Below are positions 13,006 through 24,289 of a DNA stretch of 64,000 bases, piece after piece. Source of the stretch: Heracleum sosnowskyi (Eukaryota > Streptophyta > Magnoliopsida > Apiales > Apiaceae); NCBI GenBank assembly GCA_030848705.1, contig CM061236.1, forward strand, positions 60,035,481 to 60,099,480, written 5' to 3'. The translations under genes were made by a program, and so were the position numbers. The notes beneath the pieces are model-generated. The model saw nothing but the letters and a program-made list of their open reading frames with translations, was not told the DNA's origin and did not search any database. Each line of letters begins with the position of its first letter. Within the stretch, counting starts at the first letter, position 1.

Positions 13006-13285
13006 GTCTGTAGTTCTGATAATTCATTCATGATTATGCATTCATCATCACATTTATACTGATATGTAAAGCAAAATAATGGATTTTTTTTCATTAATTG
13101 ATTCAAATTATCTTTACATTCATATAATCTCATACATTTCTCTAGCTAATCTTTTTTGCTCAACTCTACTCACTATGTCTACAATGAGATGATCTATTTA
13201 ACCAGGACAATCTACATCAGAGGCAGAAGAGCTAGATCCAGAAGCTATTGTGTTCTCTTGCCTCTGATGATAACTACTTGTCTGT

Positions 13286-13684
13286 TCAACTGGTCATAAT
13301 ACCATCTGGGATCTCCAGGGCTTGACAACCTCCTGATGTTGAATCATCATCATCATCCTCTCGACTTCTCTTTCCTGCTTGCAGCTTGCAGGATTCCAAG
13401 AAGAGCTCCTCCTCTGAACCCGTCAGGTAGCTCTGATGAAAGAGCATCATACAAATCTCCACAGCATGATCATCTGCAAGGATGGGCACATCATATGGCC
13501 CAGGACGAATGATGTGCACATACGGATTGGAGATAGGACCTTCAGTTATCTCATCATCAGCAATGAGACCGTCATCGTTCAAAAATGACAAAACAAGAAA
13601 CTCATCAATAATATAGTTTGCTTGTTGACGCCAGTTCATATTCAAGAATGATTCTACATCCATGAATTCAAAGGTTTCTGCCAT
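13286..13684 (-). CDS. antisense ORF inside the SIRE-type element, unknown function (132 aa)
   Basis: I do not recognise this protein. It reads against gag-pol, between pol and the envelope-position ORF. It opens with a true ATG (13682-13684; MAETFEFMDVESFLNMNW) and is uninterrupted, while the sense genes of the same copy are broken. It is acidic, with hydrophobic/aromatic N-terminal segments (WRQQANYIIDEFLVLSFL), a GPYDVPI block, and a basic-acidic KRSREDDDDD tract near residue 108 that could act as a nuclear signal. There is no signal peptide or membrane segment. A TATAAAAG box (minus strand, 13737-13744) lies about 53 bp upstream of the ATG, a normal plant promoter distance. Antisense ORFs are known from other plant retroelements such as Ogre/Tat; homology is untested. 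It could still be a chance ORF. Confidence 0.55.
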   Translation of the reverse strand: MAETFEFMDVESFLNMNWRQQANYIIDEFLVLSFLNDDGLIADDEITEGPISNPYVHIIRPGPYDVPILADDHAVEICMMLFHQSYLTGSEEELFLESCKLQAGKRSREDDDDDSTSGGCQALEIPDGIMTS

Positions 13685-13736
13685 TTGATGTATGGTATTT
13701 TTAATATATGAATTGCTTATTGTTACAATGCTTCAG

Positions 13737-13744
13737 CTTTTATA
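13737..13744 (-). promoter_or_regulatory. TATA box for the antisense ORF
   Basis: TATAAAAG on the minus strand sits about 53 bp before the antisense ATG. This would leave a ~20-25-nt leader at the usual 30-bp TATA-to-start spacing. There is no experimental support. Confidence 0.5.
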
Positions 13745-14197
13745 GCATCCAACGGGGCAACTGAAAGGTTTTGCTTGGCTCGAAGCTATGGGGATAGTAA
13801 AGTGCGGAGTCCCAAGACAGTCATTATTCTTCTGACTGTTGAGCTCTTTTGTACTTTGTTATTATGTTTTTGCAATATTAAAATCGATAATTTTATTATT
13901 ATTGATTTTTTTCATAGCCAATAAACGGATATTGTGAATGTCTTATGTGATGCCAGGTGTCTCCTCGCGTGTCACTTACGCGCTGGTATATACAACCGTT
14001 GTGTATAGCCCCCTTATCACGCGTCCTTGGCAATCGTGACAACCCATTTTTTACACGATACCTGTCCATTAGTCATCATTAGTCTGGTTTTTCGGAGATA
14101 TTGTATTGCTAATTAGTCTCAAAAGATTTGTTTCTTTTCCATCTCATTATCATTGTTGAATATCTATACTATTCTCTCTGTATTCTTATTCTCAACA
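13745..14197. promoter_or_regulatory. candidate divergent promoter between antisense ORF and envelope-position ORF
   Basis: The interval separates two head-to-head ORFs. It holds the minus-strand TATAAAAG at its left edge and a plus-strand TATATA at 13987-13992. Between them is a locally GC/CpG-rich stretch (about 13955-14030, with TCGCGTG, TACGCGC and CACGCG) in otherwise AT-rich DNA. Envelope-position ORFs of SIRE elements are thought to need a separate or spliced transcript, so an internal promoter would make sense. This is inference from layout. Confidence 0.4.
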
Positions 14198-17100
14198 ATG
14201 GCAGCAACTCACTTCCCATCTCCTACAAACAAGAATATGACTCATAATGGAGTTCTTTTTGTCACCAACAATTACTCTGCTATTCTGGACAAGTCAAAAG
14301 CCCCATCTGAATTTCATCTCATTCAGGATTTTTTGGCTTCTAGCTCAATTGGGTTTGCTCTAACAGAACCCAAGGCAATTTCTGCACAGGCAGTGATGCA
14401 GATTTGGAGTACTGCCACATATACTCCAGGTACCTCTAATACTCAGCCTGGTCTTACCTTTTCCTACAGGAATGATCTCTATGAGGTTACTCCCACTACT
14501 GTTCAACGAGCGTTGCACCTGGGTAGCCCTACATCCTTTACCTCCTTCTTTTCGGAGGCGGTGCTTAGGGAGTTTTTCACCAAAATTGGCTACAATGGTG
14601 ATATGACCAGAATGGGTCGATTGGTCAGGACGAAGCTTCGTCAAGAATGGATTTTTTCTTTAATTCCATAGGTAAGTGCTTCATGAACAAGAGCTCCAAC
14701 TTTGATGCTCTCACTCAAGCAACTCAAAACATTGGGTACTCTATAATCTATGGATCTGATTTTAATATTGCTAGTATGCTAATTGATTCCATAGGTAGTA
14801 GAATAACTGAGAATCAGGAAACTGTCTACTTTGGTCGTTTCCTGCATTTGATTTTTACATACCTATGCCCTAATGTTGTTTTTCAAGATGACTGCTTGTT
14901 GCCTGTGTTTCAGAATACTCCTAGATCCTTTCAGGAGTACATGTTAAAGGGAAAACAAATGTTTCAGGGTGATGTAGTATATCCTGAACAGGTCAGGCAT
15001 CTTCTTCGACAGAGATTGCCTACTGTTTATGGCTTCGATCCTCGTACTCTGATTCAGAGGCCTGTTGTTGCTACCCCCTCTGGATCTAACCCAAGTACAA
15101 AACCTAAACAGATTCCTCCACACTCAAATCCCACCTCTGATGGCTCTCAACAGCAATCAGTTGTAAAACACACAAGGTTAGCCGAATCAGTACGACATTT
15201 TCAGTCGTCTGGATCAAGGACCTTGTTACATTCCTGCACTGATACTCTGGAGAAACAAGGAAGTCAACCAGTTGGTATAGCATCCAAAATTTTAGCCTCA
15301 CGAAGAAAGCTTACAACTGTTGTTGATACTGATTCTGATAGTGATGATGATAATGTTTTATTGTCATCGATATTCAAAATATCTCCTGAGGACGTGTCAC
15401 CTGGCTCATCACCATCTTCCAAAAGGCAAAGATTAAGAAAGTCCACTCTCTACTCTCATTTTGATGTTGTTGATGCTCTACACACCTCACTTCACAACAG
15501 CTCTGCTACTGATGCTCTTGTCAGTATAGCTCCGGACAGTATTCTCCCTTCTGATCCCGAACTTGATGCTGATGCAGTACCAGTTACTGATGCTACTGCT
15601 ACTGATGTGCAACCCTTTCTTGATAGTGTGGTTGTCTCTGATTCCAGTCCTACTGTATCTCCACAGACACACAAAGTTGATATGTCTTATGATCGTATCA
15701 AAAGACTGGAAACTGAAGCAAGAAAAGAAATAGCTGAGTCGGTTGGTCGTAAACGGAAGATTTGTTTTGCACGAACCAAGAAAAGGAATGTTAAGGCAAA
15801 ATCATCAAACGCTTCAACTGTTGATCTGGATACACAAGAACCTGGTTCTCAAAGTGAATCAGCAGTCCACATAGATCAAGTCCCACAAGAACCATCTGCT
15901 CAAAGGGTGGATGACGACAAGGAGCAGTTCCTGCCTGAAACTGATTAGGACAATTCTATAAGGGGTATTTCATCTTCTGTTTTTAGAGACCAATATGACG
16001 GACAGGATACACAAGAACCTTCAGTACACTTTACTGAAGCAGTCCAGGTTGTCCAGGCTCCACAAGAACCTTTCATTCAAAGTATGGAAGCATGCCAGCA
16101 TACTGACAGTCCGGTTCTCATGGTTCACCCATTATCCTCTCGTCCTTTGGACACTGAAGACTCAGGTACTGTCACTAATCCTGACTCTGCTATGGTTGTT
16201 TACTCTCCTGGTGTCAGGATGACTACTGACAAACCCTTGTCTGAGGGAACCCCTGTCAGTATGACTGCACTCCACTCTTCTCTGCCATCTCTTATTTCTT
16301 CGTTTCTGAGTGCTCTGAGCCTTTTTTGTGAGAATGAGAGAAAAGATCTAGAGAAAAACAGAAGTCTTGAGTGGCAGTCTCCTGAACTGGCAAAAGGAGA
16401 GGTAGAAATGAGTGACAATGCTATGCATTTGTGTAAGGAAAATCTGGCTCTCAAAAGCTCAGATAGTGTGATGGTGAGCAGTGATGAGATCACTGAAAAA
16501 GAACAGAGAGATCTAGGGGTTACTGATTTTGATGCAGGTACATCGACTACTCCTGCAGCGTCTCAGGATCAGACCCACAGTTCTCATTCCAGCTCTGAGA
16601 AATCTGGTCCTGATGATGAGTCCACGGACATTCTGACTAGTCACAGACGAGCTCAGTGGGATCACTCTTGGACTGATCCTTCATCTTTTGTTGGTATTTC
16701 TGGGGCTTATGTTCATTTAGCTACTGCCTTTAAAGAAATTCAAAGCTCGGATCTTCAAGCTAATCTTAAAGGTACTTCTCTGATGCTTAAGGCTATTTTT
16801 GAAGAGATTCAAGATGTCAGGACTACGACTGCAAAGAGTATTGCTGATGTTGTGGCTGAAAATCATCAATCTGTTGCTCGCATTTCAAGAGACTTTTCTT
16901 GTGTTCATCGAGATCATGTCTCTCTCGAACATCGCATTGCGACTCTGGAGAAAAAGGCTGAATCTATGGATGCTAAGTTGGATTTACTTCTCTCCGCTTT
17001 GGTTCCTGATGCTGGTACTGATGCCAAAAAGGGGGAGAAAGTAGTGTTAACCAAATGCTCTCCGGAGTTGGGTATTCTAAGAAAGGATGATGCTCCTGAT

Positions 17101-18786
17101 GGAGGTTCTAGTCAGAAACAAATATCTTCTGATGCTGCTGCAAGGACACAAGTCTCTGGATCTAGTTCTCAAAAGCAATCTCATGATATTATAGTGACAA
17201 CAGCTGAACAGGCAAAGAAGTTTCATCAAACTGTGAATATTGATGGAACAGAATACACTGTGCACTATAAAGATCCCAGACTTGAAGCATTCAATGAACA
17301 GCAAGCTAGAAAAATTCTTCAAGAAATGTATCCTGATGAAGATGTAGAAGAGATGGTGGAAGCCCAGAGGATAGAATATGAAATGCTGAATTCACAGAAA
17401 GGAACTGTCAGGAGTGAAAGGAAGGGAAACAGGACTAGAGGTAGAGGTCATGGCAGAGCAAGAGGAAGTACTGTCAAACCATCTTCAAATTCTCAAAAAG
17501 GTATTGTGATCAAAGAAGGATCAAATACTGGTGCAGATAAGTCATCTGGATTATCTGCTGTTTCTGCTAAGGGAAAAGGAAAGGAAGTTCTTGAAGGACC
17601 ACCTCAAGTGATGATTACTGAACAAAATAGTGAAATATCACTTCAAGAAGAAGAAGAGGGTGATGATCTTCCATTAGTTCAAAGAAGGAGAAGAAGAGAA
17701 GATTCAAGGAATGACAGACATATATTTCTTGTAAGAACATCATTAAATATGGAAGCAGCTAAACAAGCAGAAAAAGACTATTTCAAGTCTTTGCAACAAC
17801 AAAGCTTCACAAAGTCAGGAATGGTTTTGGAGGAATATCTGAGAAAGAAGGATGATGTTGTAAGGAGTTCAAGAAATTCATATGGATTCAAGAAGGTTAG
17901 AGGATACAAAAGTCAAGGTTATGATATCAGGGAAGATAAATCTCATTTTCAGCTCAATGAGATATTTAAATCAAGTGGACATATCAAAAGTCTCCCTGAA
18001 ATTTCTTGCACTGGTGGATCTGGGAAGTTCAAGAAATCTTATGAAGAAGTTGCGAAGAAGAAGAATGAATGCAGACAAACAGGAACATATGGAGGAATTG
18101 GTCATCCTGCCGCAAAAATAATTCCTCAGGCAGCATCATTTGATCAAGCATGTCTAACAGAAAATCTGAGTGATAAAGTTACTCAAAGGCATCTTGACAA
18201 ACTTATATCTGTTCAAATGGTGTATGACATTCATGATGGAAATCTGCCTAAAGAAAAGATGGTGTATTTTCTTAAGGATGGATCAACATTTGTACTAACA
18301 GAGCTGGATGTATCAATGAAGAACTTGGAAGAATTGAGGTACGTGCAGTATATGTTTGTTCCTAATGATAATGTGTGTTTAAAGTGGAGAAGGAAGATTC
18401 AATCCAGTATCAATTTGCATTTGATGAGTTTAAATCAGAAAGATATTGCATATGCTCCTAAATACATTGATATGGATGTACAAGAAGTGGAAATGAAGAA
18501 AGGAAGTGCGTTCATTGAAAAGACTCTGGGTAAAGAGTATTTGTCTTTCTGTCCTGATAGTGAGAGAGTTAAACTTATTTATCTAGATGACAGAATGTTG
18601 AGAAGTTCTATTGAGGATCTGAGAGCAGCAATTTATCAGACAAACAAAGATGATAAAAAACTGAGGAAGCTGAGAAGAAGAATGATTGATTTGTTATTAG
18701 AGAAAGAAGATGAGTTGATGAAGCAGTTTCTTCAGAAGAACATGGGGTTTATTAGAGTGTCTGATTATGAAGGATATCTTAAATGA
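14198..18786 (+). pseudogene. envelope-position ORF of the SIRE-type element, one frameshift and one stop
   Basis: This is a very long ORF (about 1530 codons) after pol. The first ATG is 14198 (MAATHFPSPTNKN). The frame shifts at a T run near 14648-14656, reopens at once (FFNSIGKCFMNKS), meets TAG at 15946-15948, and continues in frame to 18786. The N-terminal ~250 residues look globular and resemble in pattern the minus-strand ORF at 54671-55759. Then come Ser/Thr/Asp-rich stretches with repeated QEP motifs (about 15830-16080), a likely coiled coil (about 16780-17000, heptad-like EHRIATLEKKAESMD), basic Arg/Gly repeats near 17430-17470, and a charged C-terminal domain. I see no convincing envelope signal peptide or fusion segment. 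Calling it env rests on position only. Confidence 0.7.
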
Positions 18787-18871
18787 AATCCTTATGTTAA
18801 TCCTACGAGTATTTGATTGAAGTTTTGGCATCATTAAATCCAGAGAATTTATGCTTTATTTCAGAAAGTAT

Positions 18872-18884
18872 AAATTGGGGGAGA
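18872..18884 (+). other. polypurine tract of the SIRE-type element
   Basis: AAATTGGGGGAGA lies immediately before the 3' LTR and is the expected primer for plus-strand DNA synthesis. The same motif in inverse orientation precedes the LTR at 50765. Confidence 0.85.
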
Positions 18885-18885
18885 T

Positions 18886-19367
18886 TGTTGGGAAATGAAG
18901 ATTTAATGAGTGCATCAGGATCGGATAGCATCAGTACTTAGAGCATCAGGAGATGACGTCTGATGATGTCATCATTAGTGGCAGGATAAGTCGGTTGTTA
19001 GTAATTGATACCATTCCGTGATTTCAGGAAAGGATTGATATGATCAAGATATATCTTATAGAAGCTGTTACAGAAGATAAGAGACAAGAAGATCAATTTA
19101 ATTAAATGAAGATTATCTTGTGTAACAGAATGTGTAGCTGTGTGTATATATAAACACAGGATAGGTTTTACGAAAGTAATATCTTAAACACGAGTATCTT
19201 TGTAAACCTAGCAGCTCTTAAGAACTCATAGTTTCTTGAGAGAGTTTGTATCAGTTTTTATAAAGTTTAATAAAAGCTGATATTGATTGTCTTTATCTTT
19301 GTCTGTTCGATTATTTCATACAATTACATTCAACCCCCCTTCTGTAATAGACATATACTGGGTAACA
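18886..19367 (+). repeat. 3' LTR of the SIRE-type element
   Basis: It is 482 bp, the same length as the 5' copy and different from it at two sites by eye (18976 and 19158). It is followed by the target duplication AATTC. Confidence 0.92.
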
Positions 19368-19520
19368 AATTCTCACTGATTCTCTATATAAGATGGTTTT
19401 CTCTAGAACGTCATGTTATGTATACCGCCATACACATATAATTTGATTGAGATCAAACGATTTTTTATATCACCTATTATTTTATAAGTTACTTTCGATC
19501 AGTACAATTCATATCTCTCT

Positions 19521-20010
19521 TACTTCTAACAATTACAGATGGATATTTTATCCGTCCCGTCGATCTTGCTCTGTTCTCACGGTTCATTCGGGACGGGAAT
19601 TTGAGAAATTATTCGTGTTCAGGACACAGGAACAAAGAGAAGTATAAAAACAACTCGCGTATTGGTGGTGGGAACGGAGAGAATTCGGAATTTGGGACTT
19701 GATTGATAACTAAAACACTTTTTCATTGGAACACAATAGTACATAGCCAAATTTGGGTATCTGTCTACTTCTAACAACTACATATGGGTATTTTGTCCAT
19801 CCCGTCGATCTTTCTATGTTCTCCACCTCATTCGGGACGGGAATTTGAGAAATTATTCGTGTTCAGGACAACAACAGAGAGAAGTATAAAAACAACTCGG
19901 GGATTGGTGTCGGGAATGGAGAGAAGTATAATAAAATTATTCGGGGGATCGAGAACTTTACTGATAAGAAAACTCTTTTTCGTTGCAAAACATTAGTACA
20001 AAGCCAAATT
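19521..20010. repeat. 245-bp tandem duplication
   Basis: Two copies start TACTTCTAAC at 19521 and 19766. They share TCCCGTCGATCTT, CATTCGGGACGGGAATTTGA, GAAATTATTCGTGTTCAGGA and AGAAGTATAAAAACAACTCG. They differ at many sites, so the duplication is old. There is no good coding frame across both copies. Both contain TATAAAAAC, a TATA-like box. Confidence 0.8.
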
Positions 20011-20110
20011 TTGGTTAGTACGATATATCTAAATTAATTGGTTTCATTCCAAACTCGTGTTCGATTCGCTGCAACTACATAATTATATAAGTTAGTTATT
20101 TTTTTAAGAG

Positions 20111-20460
20111 AAAATGCCCAAAATACCTACCAAAACGGGGTGGACTGCCCAAAATACCCACTAGCGGAATGTTCCGCCCAAAATACCCTCTAAATACGCA
20201 CGTCAAACATGCGTATTCAATTTTTACAAAGGATGCGCATGTCTGAGATGCGTATTCTTTGTTTTTTCAAAAACAATATACACATGTCTGACATGCGTAT
20301 TCCGTAAAACATTTACAAAGAATACGCATGTCTGAGATGCGCATCCTTTGTAAAAACAGTATACGCATGTCTGTAATGCGTATTCCGTGGGTATTTAGGG
20401 CGGAGCATCCCGTCGGTGGGTATTTTGGGCAAAATACTGATTTGGTGGGTATTTTGGGAG
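20111..20460. mobile_element. palindromic MITE-like element with internal GCATGTC motifs
   Basis: The left arm carries TGCCCAAAATACC, ACTGCCCAAAATACCCAC and CCGCCCAAAATACCC. The right arm carries the inverse (GGTGGGTATTTTGGGCAAAA, GGTGGGTATTTTGGGAG). Between the arms, near-palindromic blocks of the form ACGCATGTCTGACATGCGTA occur about five times in slightly different versions. It is non-coding and about 350 bp. No target duplication is clear, so the superfamily is undetermined. Confidence 0.6.
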
Positions 20461-20957
20461 CTCACCCTTTTTTTAATTCCAATTCTTTGATTTTACCAAA
20501 TATTTGATTCTTTCTATCGACATAATTAAATAATATTTATTTATTATAGACTTTCATATTAATTTCATGTTAAATTCTCTGCAAATGCATTTTAAATAAA
20601 ATTTATTAATTATTTGTATTCTCAATATTTTAAATTTCTTTTTAAGTAATTTAATTTTTATTCTTGATTTATGGGCCAGTATATTGTATAAATTCATATC
20701 TGTACTTTGGATTATCGAGTCGAGTTCTACTTTGAGTTTGAGTTCCTTATCGACCAGTTCGGTTCGTTGAGAGCCATAACATAAATCATTGAAGCATCAT
20801 CACATAAGTAAAATGGTATAAACATGTGAACATTGTTGGTAACAAAGGCTATATTTTTAACAAGTGAAATTGTGGGAATTAGACGATAGATTGAATTACA
20901 GAGTCACTGATATCAATTTATGGTCATGATGCACGGACTTGTGTGGCCGTGATGCAG

Positions 20958-22427
20958 CTAGTATTTGTACCCTTTGACATACAAACTCTCGGAAGCCAAT
21001 CCACCAGCACTTCCACCACTATATTTTCCAAGAGTGGCGTCTGAATTAGCCTTGCATCTTGCCAAGAATCCCTCCTGCGCTTTCTCAACGTTTTCCTTCT
21101 TCCCTCCCCGTGTCTTTAGTGTGCTTGCCTGCAGTGCTCGCCCAAACGAGAATGAAAGTGTCCACGGCTTCAGCACCTCCAGCTTGTTCATTGCATCCAA
21201 GTTTACGGTTGCCTCTTCCTCGCTTTGTCCGCCTGATAAAAACACAATCCCGGGCACGGCTGGTGGTACAGTTCGCCTCAGTGCTGTCACTGTGTATTCA
21301 GCAATCACTTCTGGTGTTACCTGTCACGTCGGACAAAATAAGGTTGACAGAGTAACAAATATGGCAAACATGCTATGGTTATCGTTAACATCTGAGGGTT
21401 AGCATAATTTTCCTGAAGGATTGTTTCATTAATAAACAAATGAAGTTTAGCAATTCTAAGATAACTTGTACTTCCATTCGAAATATGTGGACAGAGATAT
21501 GTACTTTTGGGCTATCTGAGCCTGGTGTGACCATGTTGGGCTTCAAGAGTGTTCCTTCTAGAAGAACATGTTGGTCATTGAGTGCCTTATAAACTGCGGC
21601 CAGCACGGTTTCAGTAGCTGCAGCACATTTCTTAATGTCATGACTTCCATCAGTTAAAATCTCTAGTTCCACAATTGGCACAAGTCCGTTCTCCTGGCAA
21701 ATGATTGCATATCGAGCCAAGCCCTGAGCATTCTGCTGAATGGACAGCTCAGATGGCTCGGTCACACCTATCTTAAGGACAACACGCCACTTGGCAAATC
21801 GTGCACCTGCCTTGTAGTACTCAGCACAACGAGCTCCGAGTGAGTCGAACCCTTGAGTCGTAGTCTCGCCATTGGTACCAGCTAAATCAACCGTGCCCTT
21901 GTCGACCTTGATGCCTAGAAGAACATTGTTTTCAAGAAGAACATCAACAAAAGGTTTTCCATCAGAAGTTTTCTGGTAAAGGGTCTCTTCAAAGAGAATG
22001 ACACCGGAAAGATAGGGAAGCGCATTGGGAGCAGTAAAAAGTAGCTCGCGGAGAGCTTGACGGTTGGACTCAACGTTTTCTACATTGATGCTTGACAGAC
22101 ATTTTCCAATGGTGCCAGTGCTCTCATCTGCTGCCAAAATACCCTTCCCAGGTGTGGCAATGTACTTGGCATTCTTGATTAGCTCATCTAGAAGAATTTA
22201 TAGCACAAAAGTTAGTACAATTTACCAATAGTTAACACAAGTAACAACCTATAAAATGACTGTTGTAATATAAGTTTCGATATAGTATATTTGATGCATC
22301 ATGCATGTATGAACGTGTACTTGTGTGTGTGTGTGTGTGTGTGAGTGAGTGTAAAATATCGTAATATGGCAGAGTAAAGCAAGGAGCAAGTGTATGTACC
22401 AGCATACTTTCCTACGAAGGCAGACAT
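20958..22427 (-). CDS. FBA: fructose-bisphosphate aldolase, class I, cytosolic type
   Basis: It catalyses reversible cleavage of fructose 1,6-bisphosphate to glyceraldehyde 3-phosphate and dihydroxyacetone phosphate in glycolysis and gluconeogenesis. Three exons: 22400-22427 (MSAFVGKYA), 21505-22187 and 20958-21320; introns of 212 and 184 bp have GT/AG ends. They total 1074 bp (357 aa), the normal length for the cytosolic form; there is no transit peptide. Visible active-site segments are ADESTGTIGK, VDKGTV, KWRVVLKI and LLEGTLLKPNMVTPG with the Schiff-base Lys. The C-terminal Tyr (KGYKY) is present. Oddities are VELEIL where the family has VEPEIL, and NNVLLGIKV for NNVLPGIKV, both Pro to Leu. 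It looks intact and is probably a diverged paralogue. Confidence 0.93.
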
Positions 22428-23970
22428 ATTTATGTTGAAGATGGTAGCTTGCAGTACAGAACAATAAAATGAAAACAAGAAGCTCTGAAATATAGAGATG
22501 AAGCTTAAGAGAATATGCCAATCTGATTCAGTTGTGCCAAAAAAATAACACGTGTCAAGCAGATTAGCCTGTGGAAAGTTATCATCCTGGGATAGAAGAA
22601 TGAGTGATCAGTCTCAGCTCCAACTGGCACCTTTTATCTCTCCTCAACAGTTTCCCCTCATCCATAATTTTTGCCATTTTTTGTTAAGTTGTGGTAAAAC
22701 GATTATGGGTCCTGGTCCTCACATACGATTGTTGCAACCATCTATCCGTGATTATTTTTTGCGATTAGAACTACTGTGACTGAACATTTACTTGAATGCA
22801 GATGTCATGTCACTCTATAAACGATTAATTTAAGTCTTTTAGATTTTTCACTTATCTGTGAAAAAAAACACGGAAAGATGGTGGGCAACTTTAGTTTTCC
22901 AGGGACCAACCGTACAAATATAGGCTTACGAGAACCTGAGAACTCTGAGAAGGATAAGCACAAACAAAAACTACAGAGGTCATTACATATAAAAAAGGGT
23001 TGAACATATGGTTTTTTGTTGTGCAGAAATTTTTCAGTGGTTTGTTCCCATGTCTAGAACTTCCTTGGAGACTGAGATGACTATTGAATATCTGTCATGA
23101 TCACCACAAATCAGAGAGTCTATATTTTAACAAATGCTAAGTCCAACAAAAGTAAATTTTTAACTAATAGTTATCTAGCAGTCTAACAAAGGGTGATGGT
23201 ATTTTATTTTGTTGAGAATTATGAATCCGAAATTTTGTGTAGCATTCCATTCTTGCAAAACTTTGGTTTCTATTGTTTTTCGGTGAATCATACTCCCTGT
23301 AATATCTCAGCATAAAGGCCAATGACAACTTTTATCTCTTTATTGTTCCCTGTATGATTTAATCCACAATGGATAATATCTACCTTGGCTTTAAATTTTT
23401 TATGTTAGGGTCTTGTTTAGTTAACCAAATTAATCAATAGAGATGTAATGTATTTCACAAAAATGACAATATTATCTTCATCTACTTGATAGTTCTGATT
23501 GTCATTTTAATATATACAAGTGTCCTCAGGTTAGTAACCATAAGCAAACACAAAACTTCCCGTCACCTCCTCGTTTCTTCTAAAACTCTCTTCCTACGTA
23601 ATGCCAAGGGTACATTGTTCACCATTCCGTTATAAACCCTCTCCGTCCATTATTCCAAACATACTCAAGGTAATGGCGACGGAACAATTCATCCATTACC
23701 ATTGTACATATCACAAATCACTGATAATAAGTCCACCTGATCATTAAAGTAAAAGAGTGTCTGCCTCATAATGCTTACAAGTCATAATAAGCACCATAAC
23801 AGAATCCAAACAACTTCAAAACTGTAAATGCTCAACCATAGCTCGCATGAGCTCTTTAGCATTCGACACAACTCTTCTCAACTCTCTACAAGTAAACATC
23901 AGATATTGATTGAGGTTAAAAACGAGCTCCGGTGAGACCATATATCATGATGGGAGCCACTTGGTGGTGA
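22428..23970. other. aldolase upstream region and intergenic DNA
   Basis: A GT microsatellite lies at 22324-22342 inside aldolase intron 1. Upstream of the aldolase ATG I see no clear TATA box or other gene. A stretch at about 23406-23690 has features of an old MITE (GGGTCTTGTTTAGTTAACCA near the left, CCATTATTCCAAACATACTC near the right), but I could not fix its ends. Confidence 0.4.
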
Positions 23971-24289
23971 TCATTCATCATCTGTGCCGAAATATCTGTC
24001 TCCAAACTCACCCATACCAGGAATCACACGAAACTCTTTGTTTAGACCAGTTTCAAACTCTGAGGTGACAATCTTAATTCTTGGAAAAAGCTTGCAAACT
24101 ACATGCACTCCTTGTGGTGCCTAGTTACAACAGATAAATTGAATTAATTTTCCAACGGTACTATCTTACTTTAAACCAGTTGCAGTGCAGGAACTATTTA
24201 GCTTACAGATATAAGATTGAGAAATATGATGTTGGTCTCTGGTACACCCTTCCTTAGTAGTAAAGAGATAGCTTGAACAGCTGAATTTC

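Larger units (their letters stand above)
6597..19367 (+). mobile_element. complete SIRE-type Ty1/copia retrotransposon with envelope-position ORF
   Basis: The 12,771-bp element is bounded by 482-bp LTRs starting TGTTGGG and ending GGTAACA. A perfect 5-bp target duplication AATTC flanks it (6592-6596, 19368-19372). The order is LTR, Met primer site, gag, protease-integrase-RT-RNase H, spacer with antisense ORF, envelope-position ORF, polypurine tract, LTR. Integrase before RT is the Ty1/copia order. Three CCHC-like knuckles in Gag and a long ORF after pol point to the SIRE/Maximus clade. The coding frames carry several breaks, so this copy is not autonomous. The LTRs differ at two sites by eye (6687 C vs 18976 T; 6869 G vs 19158 A), which implies a recent insertion. 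Confidence 0.93.

Noticed and set aside
20965..21402. Plus-strand ORF of 145 codons opposite the aldolase
   Set aside because: It is a mirror frame of conserved aldolase exon 3 and its splice site crosses it.
22324..22344. GT microsatellite as a regulatory Z-DNA element
   Set aside because: It is a short simple repeat in aldolase intron 1; nothing else supports a role.
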